Below are positions 37,014 to 46,913 of a stretch of DNA of 64,000 nt, piece after piece. Source of the stretch: Parietaria judaica (taxonomy: Eukaryota > Streptophyta > Magnoliopsida > Rosales > Urticaceae); the NCBI GenBank assembly GCA_954871525.1, contig OX940861.1, positions 7,486,842 through 7,550,841 of the forward strand, read 5' to 3'. The position numbers and the translations under genes were made by a program. Positions within the stretch are counted from its first letter, which is position 1. The number at the start of each line of letters is the position of its first letter. The notes beneath the pieces are model-generated. The model was not told where the DNA came from. It was given only the letters and a program-made list of their open reading frames with translations, and searched no databases.

Positions 37014-39137
37014 TGTTGGGTGTCTGATTCACGCAAATCCCCACTAATTAATAATCTATCATTGTATAGGCGCGTAGGGTAACCTTAGAAAAAAATTTCA
37101 CAGGAATTATAATCACTTACCAATAATTCTCATTACCTTATCCGGTATATATAATTAAAAAATTAATTATCCCGATCGTAATATTAAATTTTCGATTAAC
37201 TTCCTTTAAAAAAAATGAATTAATTGAGCTTTGAGTATTTAATAAATAATTATCTTAATCAATAAATAAATTGCGTACCTTTTTATCCACGATTCTGATG
37301 CATAATTCTGATCTTTGCTCGAACCTGTCTTCTCGTTCTTGAGTCTGGGCGATTCTTCTTCTTCGATTCTCTTCTTGATTGAATCATCGAAGATAGCATC
37401 CACGAGTCTTCAGATGTATTCTTCGGATCTTGACCGCTGGGATGTGTGGGCTCCCACTAAATAGAATCTAAAACCCTAAACTCGACTTTCTCTGGGATAA
37501 TGAACCCGGAGAAAATCGCAAAAATCTTTGAGAGAGAGAGGAGGCGATTTTCTGAAGTGAAGAAGTTATTATTTCAAGTTTTCGGGCTCCCTTATTTATA
37601 GGAAATTGGCCCAACCACTTTGAAAAATTCCCTCAACCAATTTTGAGAGATTTGCTCAACTACTTGGAGATATTCACTCTAAGATTTGATTTTATAAATC
37701 AAATAAAGAATAAATCTAAAAATAAATCTTTTCAAAAAATATCATATAAGATTTAATAAATCAAATCTTATTATTTTCAAGATGATATTTTAATAAAATA
37801 GCCTTCATTATTTTTGAAAATCATTATAATAGTTTTCTTATTTAAATTTTCCAGGAATAATTCCAATATTTAATTTCCTCTCAATTTCGATTTATATAAC
37901 AATGTCATTTTCAACCCTGGGCTAAAAAACCGTTATTGCCATAAATCTCAAACTGTTCGTTAGAATGACACGATTCAAAAGATAAATTGATCAGAATTTA
38001 ATTTCCTACAACCCTAAGGATGTCCAAGGAATAAATTCATCTATCTTTTTCCAGTTTCATTTTATGACCAAAACTTTGGTACTTTTGCCGCATTTAAGGT
38101 ATTCATGATTCCTGTGACCAAGTCGCAAATCATAACCGATCATAACTATTCTATGTTATAAAACATAATAATTTGTCGTGTCGAACTTACTTAAGCTTCT
38201 GTGAAAGTGAAGTGCTTTCACTACCTTAGGTTACATTCCACTATAGCCCGAAGCTGAACTCTTTAGTACGCGTTGAATATATATTCCTGACTCAGGAGTC
38301 CATTGATACAATCAGATTGTAATAATCCAAGTTTTAGACTTTTAGTATTATTATGATTCTCGTCTTAATCAGCTGATCCCCGTATATCTTTTAGACGACA
38401 CCACCTTGTTTCATGATTATTGCAAATTACCCACCTAACGATTTATGAAGTCGTTAGGGTTCGGATGAGTACTTATTTGCTTCCCACAAATCACAACAAG
38501 AAAATCATAAAGATATTAACCATATCTGTAGTCATGCAGTTTGTCACGGTCAACCTTCAGATCCCAAAATAAAAGTGTTGGGAAAACTCGATTATAAACT
38601 GAAACGATTAAATCAAAGATCGTCTAAGTTGAACCATACAAACTTATACTACTGTAGGACTTCAACTGATTCTATCTGATCATCATTTCGACTTTATTTA
38701 CTAACTATCATTGACGGATTGATGCTTTCAATTAAAGTCTTGTACGTCCAATATGAAGACACTTCATACTTGATACAATCTCAACGGTGCAGACCAGGAC
38801 CATGGTCATGTAATAGATCATCATCAAGTTGTGATTGAGATTATCAATAGTTTTACACGATTAAAAGTTCTCACTAATAATCTGAACTATGGCCATATTT
38901 ATTTTAGTTGTTATATTGTGTATGTTAAACTTCCTCACATAGACCCAGTGTGATAACAAAACACAATTGCAAACCATAACGACTATGGAATCAAAAAATT
39001 TATTATATTGATAAATATCAACTGAACAAGATTGTCATTGATAAATAAACCTAACCTTTAAAAAGGAATGACCATAAACTTATACAAGTGACATTAACAT
39101 CTGAATTATAGGGCATATTTATCAGGTATGTCCAACA
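37014..39137. mobile_element. Solo LTR, 2124 bp
   Basis: Starts TGTTGGGTGTCTG and ends AGGTATGTCCAACA, giving canonical TG...CA with TGTTGG/CCAACA inverted ends. A perfect 5-bp target duplication GACGG lies at 37009-37013 and 39138-39142. There is no primer-binding site, internal domain or second copy, so the element has probably been reduced by LTR-LTR recombination. The family is not identified. Confidence 0.88.
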
Positions 39138-39142
39138 GACGG

Positions 39143-39831
39143 GCCCACTCAAGTCCGAAAATTAATTATGACATGATTAATTGATTGCTATATTTAATTA
39201 ATAATGACCCAATGGACTTAGCGTAATTGTTGGGCAAAAGTCCATTAGGCCATTAATGATTGTGGTTTACAAATACCACATTAAGCTCATAATTGAGATA
39301 AACTAATCTCTAGCCATAGAGAGAAAAACGTGGCAGCCCCTAGCAACACCCTAGCCGCACGTTTTTTCCTCCCCGTGCTCCGTTCGGTTCGCCGTCTAAT
39401 CACCGAGAATGACCTAGCAATCTGACGAGGAGATTTCCGGTCTAACAGACGTTCTCGCAGCGACGTGGGGGACGAGATAGAGGCTTGACACTTGTGAAGC
39501 TATGATTCAAAAAAACACACCAGCCAATCGCACGAAGAACAAGGAGAAATCAGCCATAAAAATACCAGTTGGCGAAAGTACCTAAAGTTGGATAATGTAT
39601 CGAAACCGAACTATTTTGATTATCGCATTTAATCTAGATCATTAGTTTCGATGATATCCCGAACATTCCGCTTCAGGATTGCGGAAAGTCATCGAAAAAT
39701 CCAACACAAAATACTCATATAATATAATTTCATAATATGTCTTAGACCAACTAACAAATGTAAACAAAGTCTCAAACATAAACATGAAGGCATTGTAATT
39801 GAGGGCATAGTTATTTCTCTCTTCCAACACT
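39143..39831. other. Spacer between two solo LTRs
   Basis: No gene. The sequence, with GCCCAATGGACTTAG-like phrases and CTTCCAACA near 39822-39829, itself looks like old retrotransposon DNA, but I found no matching left end. Confidence 0.35.
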
Positions 39832-39836
39832 GTGCC

Positions 39837-40544
39837 TGTTGAGGTATGATTTCGTCTAACGATAATTTATATTGTTACGACGAAATCTATCTCTGTCACT
39901 CAAACAGTTAGGGCTATAATTACAAAAGCCCAATATCAGAATAAGCCCAATCAACCAAGTCAAAGGAGGCTTGGTCAAACAAGTCACAAGGGGACAACGA
40001 CAGGGATACGACGAAGATCTTCACCAGCAAGGAAGCACATCATAGTACGGTTTCATCGATGTAACCTATCACCAATGAACAGAGGAAGCGATGGGATCAG
40101 TCGGCGACGAGACACAATCTCGTCGACGAGGCCTAAAATTCAGACGATGAAGATAGAAGCGAGATTGGAGCAATCAGCGCGGCGCAAGCAATGCCTCAAC
40201 GGATTGATGGCGATTACATTCATGATTACAAGCATGTCATTATGAGGGAATCAAACGCAATTGTAACAGTCAATTTATGATGGTTGATTTGAATTATTTA
40301 GCTCATTATAAATATATGGCTAAGGCCCATGTACAAGGGATCACAATTTTCACCATCAATACATGCACAAAGGCTTTGACATTAAAGCCCATTACCGAAA
40401 TCACCCGACTCATTTTCTTAAGCACTCGTCTCTTTCAACGTGATCTAGCTTTAACGGAAAGACCGGAGCTCTGAGGTAAACTAAACTCGGATTTACACCC
40501 AATCGTAACTCCGTGTCTGCGGAGGTGAATTTTCCACCTCAAGA
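39837..40544. mobile_element. Solo LTR, about 708 bp
   Basis: Starts TGTTGAGGTATG and ends TTTTCCACCTCAAGA. The inverted ends TGTTGAGGT and ACCTCAAGA match except at one base, so the canonical terminal CA appears as GA. A 5-bp direct repeat GTGCC lies on both sides (39832-39836 and 40545-40549). The interior has CTCGTCTCTTTCAACG and GACCGGAGCTCTGAGG, which are LTR-like. No internal domain. Confidence 0.72.
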
Positions 40545-40874
40545 GTGCCCCTGTAGCGTTTTTACGCATCTTCATTAAATGATATACCTTAACCAAGTTT
40601 TCGATTTCGTAAAAAAGTTCGTCGATTTTCTATAATTTACTCGTAAGTAATTTAAAAAAAAAAATAGATTTACAGTGAAAAACATAAAAGTCGAGAAATT
40701 TTATCGATCGCTGTATGAAGAACGTTGTATATCGATATAAAAGTAGAAACCCAAAACGACGTCGTGGCAGTGAGGTCGAGTGGTGCGAGGCTTTCCCTGA
40801 TCCACGACCCACGCTTTGCGCGTTATCTTGTTCCTCTGTCACTGCGCTAACCAGCCTCAGAGCCAGAGACGACA

Positions 40875-41740
40875 ATGGCTCCCACCGAAGCCCCTTCCTC
40901 GCCGTCGCTCTCAGCCTTCGTCCCCACCTGCGCTCCGCTGCTCGACTCCCTTCTCCGCCCACTATCGTCCTCCAGGAAGCCCACTCTCGCCTCCGCCGCC
41001 GAACACTGCCTCGAGCTCCTCCGCTCCGCCGCTTCTCAGAACCCGCTTCTCGCGAAGGCGAACGAGTTTCGCTCCCTCACTCACCAGGTAAAGGCGAACG
41101 AAACCAAACCACGAGGCTTTAGAGTCAGCGAGATTGGCGCCAATTTCGCTCACCGTGCTTTGCCTTGCTCCAGATTCGGCTCAGGAACCGGGTCGACTCG
41201 GCGGTGCCGGCGAGTCAGGGCTTCGCGGCGATTCTTCCGGGCGACTCGGTGGCCGGACTCGTCGTGGCTAATGGACTCTCGAACTTCCTTAATCTCTACA
41301 ACACCGTGCTCGTCGTCAGGCTCGTCTTGACCTGGTTCCCCAACGCCCCTCCCGCCATTGTCAGCCCTCTCAGGTCCCTTCTCATCACATGACAACTCCA
41401 TTGAAGTTCGAAATGCTGTGATTCTGGTTCATGATCAGATCAATTGTTTGTTTGATTCGAATGCAGTACGATATGCGACCCTTACTTGAACATATTCCGG
41501 GGGCTCATACCCCCACTGGGAGGGACACTGGATCTCTCGCCCATCCTGGCGTTCGTCGTTCTCAACACGTTTACCAGCACCGCCGCTGCTCTTCCGGCGG
41601 AGCTTCCGACCGAACCCCGACCCACCCGACACGGTACAGAGCCACATTTCTGTCCGTTCAAGCTCACTGCTTCGCAGCAGAAGTGGGTGAGAAGGCTTCA
41701 GGGCCGAAACAGAGCAGAGAGCTCAGGAGAAGAGAGTTAA
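40875..41740 (+). CDS. YGGT/YlmG family chloroplast membrane protein (YLMG2-like)
   Basis: Plastid membrane protein of the YGGT family, related to cyanobacterial and bacterial YlmG; plant members affect nucleoid distribution in chloroplasts. Three exons: 40875-41087, 41174-41373 and 41467-41740, joined at CACCAG/GTAAAG and CTCAG/GTCCCT with in-frame products HQ/IRLRNRVDSA and PLS/TICDPYLNIF, 228 aa in all. The N-terminus is Ser/Ala/Pro-rich and plastid-like. The YGGT core follows: LYNTVLVVRLVLTWFPNAPP (first membrane helix), CDPYLNIFRGLIPPLGGTLD and SPILAFVVLNTF (second helix). The tail is basic and polar. It lies head-to-head with PAA2, the same pair as At5g21920/At5g21930 (from memory), so YLMG2 is the likely orthologue; choosing YLMG2 over YLMG1 is an inference from synteny. 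Confidence 0.88.
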
Positions 41741-42415
41741 TGTAACGATTTTCAACCCCGTCAATGGTGTTCAGAGTTTTCTCATTGGTCCTCTTGATCC
41801 TGTATGTTCGCTCTTAGTGCTTTTACTTCATCTGCTTCATTTGTTTGTTGCTGTATATTATCAGAAAGAAGATGTTAATGGATATGTAAGAGTTTTGAAA
41901 AAATGAGGCTCTTATGGAATCTGATTCCAAGCAATAGTGGAACAATCACTGCGCAGCATCCAATCTGTGCAGTGTATATATTCTTGTGGAATAGAGCATA
42001 TGAGTGTACTATATGTCTATATATTATACTTCATGGTTAAGCTGCTGATTGATTCCTATATCTCGTGAGGCTCAAACTTGATACCTCGCACAAAAAAGAT
42101 TAAAAGGTTAATATTTATATGTATATATGAGCACTTGCCTCGAACCGACACGTGGCGTGTTTGTAGTCATTGCACTAGGTGCTTCTTGTCGATTGTCATT
42201 TGAGTTTTGCCTATCAACACTTGCAAAATGACATAATCTCTCGAAGGTCATAAGGATTCTTGGGGAGTATAAAGCAACGGCCTTTTTATGTAGGAAGCGA
42301 ACCCTACTGAAGCTCCTCAGCCATTAAATTATCGCCATTTCCGTTCAGCGAAGCAGGTTTCACTGCTTTTCTTCCTTTATCCCCCAGAGAGATCACCTCT
42401 GCTCTGTGAGTGTGA
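41741..42415. other. Intergenic
   Basis: 3' region of the YLMG gene and upstream region of the next gene. No coding sequence recognised. Confidence 0.4.
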
Positions 42416-42766
42416 ATGGAGGTGGGAGCAGCATGGCGAAGAAGCCGGGTTTCGTCGTACGAGCGCTTGGCGGCCATGAGCATGGTGCTTCTGGCGGTGC
42501 TCTCACCGCTCTACATCGACCGGAGCGAGCCTGACGAGCCAGATAATGATGAGGCTTCCTTGGTCATGGACGCCTGGCTGCCTCTGCTGCTCGTGATCCT
42601 GATCTCCGCGATCGCGGTGTCACTTTTCCTTGACAGAAGGCTCTCCAAGTTCGACCCTTATTGGATCCACCGGGTTGGTGGCTCTTCAGGTGGAATTCTA
42701 GTCATTCTGTTGGTTCTGGGTTTGGTCTTGAAGTGTAAAGCTTCTTTGCGAAACTGGGAGGCTTGA
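42416..42766 (+). CDS. Small plant transmembrane protein, function unknown (116 aa)
   Basis: Single exon from ATG 42416 to TGA 42766. It has a short basic start (WRRSRVSSYERLAAM), a first hydrophobic segment (SMVLLAVLSPLYI, about residues 22-34), an acidic loop (DRSEPDEPDNDE), a second segment (WLPLLLVILISAIAVSLFL, about 54-72), a conserved-looking linker (SKFDPYWIHRVGGSSGG) and a third segment (ILVILLVLGLVL). I recall similar short proteins with DPYWIHRVGGSSGG in other land plants, so this is a real conserved family without an assigned function. A GA run follows the stop at 42793-42809. Confidence 0.8.
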   Translation: MEVGAAWRRSRVSSYERLAAMSMVLLAVLSPLYIDRSEPDEPDNDEASLVMDAWLPLLLVILISAIAVSLFLDRRLSKFDPYWIHRVGGSSGGILVILLVLGLVLKCKASLRNWEA

Positions 42767-43418
42767 GAGGCAGAAAAGAGTTGTTCTTGACCAGAGAGAG
42801 AGAGAGAGAGCTAGCTTATCTATATATAAGTAGTCTTTCTTAGCAAACAAGGTTTGTAGCTTATCCATATATAAGTCTTTCTTAGCAAACAAGGTTTGTC
42901 TCTTCCATCAGAATCTACAAAGCTGATAAGTGAATTTAGAGCTTTCTTTCATGACCCGAGCCTGTTATCAAAGACCGGTCTGATCCGAGGTTCCATGGTG
43001 AGATTGTGGATTGGCTCAACAGCGGGGCTTGCTTCCTAGAATGGACTTGTCAGCCCGATGGGGCCAATTACGTATTTTGGATTAAGAATTACCGTTATGT
43101 GCATTTTAAGCTTCGGGTTACAACCGCCTTACACTCCCTTCTTCCTCCATTGTATTTCTTCTATCATAGTAAATCGGCACCTCTGCCCGTGGTTTTGTTC
43201 TAACATATGCATATCTACGTAAAAAATCTCGTGTTGTTTTCGTTGTTGTTGCTGCTCTGGTGTTCAAATTCAAATATTTGAATGAATGATGAAAAATTTG
43301 AAGAAAATGAATGGCTTTGATCTGGATCTTCTCTCACTTTCATCCTCTAGTTCCAATCAAAATAAGATGCCACAAATCAATAAAATTCAGACACAAAAGC
43401 CTCCAAAGCTTAAGAATA
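42767..43418. other. Intergenic between convergent genes
   Basis: 3' regions of both neighbours. A 34-bp phrase centred on TAGCAAACAAGGTTTGT occurs twice (about 42840 and 42882). No gene. Confidence 0.4.
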
Positions 43419-44351
43419 TCACAACCCAAAGGCAAATCCCGCTGCAATCAAAGCTGCGGCGACAAAGTAGCCGCTGCTGGACCGATCACCGGCACCGCTG
43501 CACTGGTCACCGGCGCCGCTGAAGCAGCCGGGCTTCGTCACCTTCGCCGCGCCGCCTTCCAATACAAAGCTACCGTTCTTCTTCCCGTTGCTGAACATAA
43601 CGCACCAGAAGTAGGGCCCGCCTCCGTCGGAGCCGCTCACCCCGGCGCCCACCTCGGTGTGGTTCTTGTTGTAAAGCAGGTCCAAGCTCTCCTTGTTCTC
43701 CATCAAAATCCCCGAGAACGCCTCGGCGGGCTCGGCGTACTTGGACTGGCAGCCCAGGAAGCGGCCCGTGATCGGGGCGAGCGAGGAGACCGCGACGCCG
43801 CAGTTGGGGGCGAAGGTCTCCGTGAATTCCGAATCCGAGGGCTTCTTGGAGTCGCCCACCGCCTTGCAGTCGCCGCCGTAGGCCTTGATGTACTGGAGCG
43901 CGATGCAGCCCAGGCCCGGGTTGCTGTAGAGCCCGGTCGACGTATGCGCGGTTCTGTTCTTGATGATTATGTCAACCAACTCATCCGCTGGGTTGTCAGT
44001 CACCTTGCCTGCAATTTGTTCAAGTAACAATGGATTCAAAGAAGGAAGCTAGTCAACATCAAAGTCAAATGCAAAGGTTGAAAATGAAAATGCCGATCTG
44101 AATCAAGAAGATCTAAACACGGAAGTTATTTAATCTTCTCGTCAACATCTTCCGATCAGATTCAGCATCGCAAAGAAATCGAAATCGAGTCCAAAAACGC
44201 GTGTTTTTCCCAGGTATATCATCATGGACTCCATGATTTCGAAGATACGAAGAAAATCGGAGAGGAAAGAGGCAACGATACCATGGGTGACGGTGGAGAC
44301 AAGAGAGAGGACGAGAATGGCAGAGAAAGCAAGGAGCAGAAAGTTCGCCAT
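43419..44351 (-). CDS. Secreted GPI-anchored glycoprotein, plant-specific family
   Basis: Two exons, 44282-44351 and 43419-44008, joined in frame (THG/KVTDNPADEL); 219 aa. Start chosen at ATG 44351 (MANFLLLAFSAILVLSLVST), which gives a clear signal peptide; the frame opens 9 bases earlier only with GTG. The mature part has LVDIIIKNRTAHTS, LGCIALQYIKAYGGDC, NCGVAVSSLAPITGRFLGC, PYFWCVMFSNGKKNGSFVLE and six or more cysteines. It ends in a small-residue stretch plus hydrophobic tail (SSSGYFVAAALIAAGFAFGL), the GPI-anchor signal. This matches the Arabidopsis family of At3g06035 and At5g19230-At5g19250, uncharacterised GPI-anchored proteins. Cell-surface location is predicted; the molecular role is unknown. 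Confidence 0.9.
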
Positions 44352-45020
44352 TGTTGCCACAGTGAAGAGACAGAGGAGCTAGAATTGGCGAAGAATAAGA
44401 GAAGAAAGAGTGTTAAGTAACCATCATTTGCATAATAAATACTCCTAATTAAACTGCCATCCACCGCTTCATGAGTTATTAAGTTGTATTACTAATCAGC
44501 AACTAATTTAAAACATTGGTTTAATTTATCCTTTTAAACTTTATTTTTGGTAGAAATACCCCTGCACATTCAAAATGTAGCACAATACTAGCTACAAAGT
44601 TGATAAAAATGTTTATTCCTATGCCATGTATGATTTATTTGAAAGTATTTTCATCAATCAATTATTGAGTGAGATCAATTATCAGATTATGTAATAATAG
44701 TGAAGATGTAATTCTACATAAATACTTCTACTATGATTAATTACGTACTACGCTGAAATTAACGTATTTAATTATTTTTGACGCGTAAGGAAAAATGTGT
44801 TGTTTTACGAAAGTTCAAGGTTCGTGTATGTCAAAACCTAAAATTTAGAGCGGAAAGTGTACCAACTAATTAAGTTGAGGAGGCATTAATCTTGTAGATC
44901 TGGAAATGAGTGAGGGCAAATAGGTCACTCCGCATACGACAACTCAAACGGATAAGATATTCTCCACTCTCTGTCAGCGAGCTCTAATGGTGGGACTCAG
45001 AGACTCGGGCCATTCTAGCC
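44352..45020. other. Divergent promoter region
   Basis: Upstream DNA shared by the GPI-protein gene (-) and the plastid-protein gene (+). AT-rich; no further gene. Confidence 0.4.
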
Positions 45021-46519
45021 ATGGCGGTTTCGAGTCTTTCCACTGCGATCGCGAGACTCGGCAATGCTTCGTCTCCGATCATCTTCTTGGCTCCGCCGAC
45101 GAGAAGCTTCGCAGCCAGACGCAGGCAGGTTCAGCCGGCGAGGTGCGAGTCGGTCTCGTCGCTGCCTGATCGGCGCGAGAGGCGGCGATTGGTCTCATTC
45201 TCTCTCGTGCTTTCTCACTTCGTCCTTAACCGTCGCTGTACTCTCTCTCGCTCTCTCTTGTTTGTCTTTCCATGAGAGGAATTGGAAGGGAAGCAACTCT
45301 GACTTGTAGGTCTCGTGATTGTGCAGACGCATTTGCGGCCATGAATTTCGACAAATACGTGAAGAGGTAATGGCTTACGGGCTTTAGCGATTAGCGATTA
45401 AAGTTGACTGAAACGCTGCTTGATCAGGAAAAAGCTTGATCCTTTGGACGCCTATGTTCCCGCTGTGATTTTGAGCCAGTTTCAGATCAAGGATTTGGGT
45501 AATGTTGACCTTTCTTCCTCCTTAATTGTGCGAGTTTGGTGATTTTTCCTCTCAAAATATTGGTATTTTATCATTTGTTAGACTTTAAAGTTTGAACAAA
45601 CAAAATGGGAAGATCTAATCAAGTCTCAAGCCTTAACATTAGCAAAAACATAGCATTAGCGCTCAGATCATCTACTTGTATAGAAGTGCAGAAAAAACTT
45701 TGGAAGGAGAAGAACCGCAATACGCTGCTTGTCGGTCTCTGCTTCGATCCGGTCCTGCAGCATCACTTCGTGTAAATATACGCGCGGTAAGATCGCTTTC
45801 TTGTTTCTATGATTTCTTGGCATTTCGTTTCTTTTTTCGAGCCTAAGCTTCAAAGTAGTACCTTGCTTGATTTAATACATATGTATACGCTTGTATATAT
45901 TGATAGTTCTCAATCATCTTGCTTTGTCGCTGTGGCATCAGCGTGTATGTTCATCACATACAAAATCTCTTATTTTCTTCACTTCCATGTTCATTTCTAA
46001 TAAAATTTCTGAACTATTCTTCGGGAACTTCAGGTGGCACAATATGCTTCTGAGAGTGGAAACGGAAAGACCGCTTCTGATGCCGTTGATCAGTGTCTAA
46101 GGTACCACTATGACTTTTAAGGTATTTCCTAAGCAAAGATGTCTGCGAATCAATATCTTTTTAACATCAAAATGCATTTCTGAAGCGCCTTGGAGGATCT
46201 CGACTCTCTGATGCTGCGAGCGTCAAGGAACGACCCAGGCGCTTCCGTCAAGTCGATGAAGACAAAGATTGATGTAGCTCTTAATTCGCTAGACGGGTAA
46301 CTATTTCGAGAGTGTTCTTGCACGGTGATGATTACTTATGAAACTTGTTGATTCTGAAAGTGTTTCCCGTAAAATAGGCTTCTCGAGACTGTTCCCCCAG
46401 ACGTGCTGCTCAAAGGGAGATTAATTGCCGATTCTTACAGAAACCCCGATGAAGACAACAACGCACAACGGGACATTGTTGAAGACCCCGAGATCAAGCA
46501 GTTGAAATCCATTTTCTGA
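45021..46519 (+). CDS. Probable plastid-targeted protein of unknown function (7 exons, about 247 aa)
   Basis: Exon 1 begins MAVSSLSTAIARLGNASSP, rich in Ser/Ala/Arg and free of acidic residues, like a chloroplast transit peptide. Later exons: 45327-45366 (AFAAMNFDKYVKR), 45428-45498 (KKLDPLDAYVPAVILSQFQI), 45692-45786 (CRSLLRSGPAASLRVNIRA), 46034-46101 (VAQYASESGNGKTASDAVDQ), 46186-46296 (ALEDLDSLMLRASRNDPGAS) and 46378-46519 (TVPPDVLLKGRLIADSYR). All join in frame at GT-AG sites. The donor of exon 1 is uncertain (45237 or 45231, both in phase). The mature part is helical and hydrophilic, with an RASRNDP/SMKTKIDVALNSLDGLL segment that could pack as a helix bundle, as in several thylakoid-lumen proteins. 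I recognise the plant family by look but not its name or role. Confidence 0.75.
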
Positions 46520-46913
46520 AATTCGATGGTGAACTTGATCCAGATTCCGTAATATGCCTTGTATGCTAAAACATAACAGTTTTGTACCACACGGTGACTA
46601 CCGTGTAAAAATAACATTTAACAAACAAAAAGTTTCAACTTGATAAAATTCATAATACCAAAAAAGTTTAGTGTTGAATATCATTACATAACGACTTACT
46701 ACAAATACTTACATACAACAGAAGGGAGTTACTGTATGTTATTTTAATGTTGATATGTTCACACAAATGTGAGATAAACAACAATAATAATGCCGGTACT
46801 TATTGTTACATTGCACAAGCAGCTAAATGAGATTACCTATATACTCAACCATACATTTACAGTAAGGAGAGACTCGGCCGAGCAAGATAGTTTATGTGCC
46901 GAGAAATAATGAT

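Noticed and set aside
36452..39829. An outer LTR from TGTTGGAGG (36452) to TTCCAACA (39829) enclosing the 2.1-kb solo LTR
   Set aside because: Flanking bases do not form a target duplication and no second support exists.
43311..44027. Plus-strand frame of 238 codons
   Set aside because: Antisense to the GPI-anchored protein gene, with no family resemblance.
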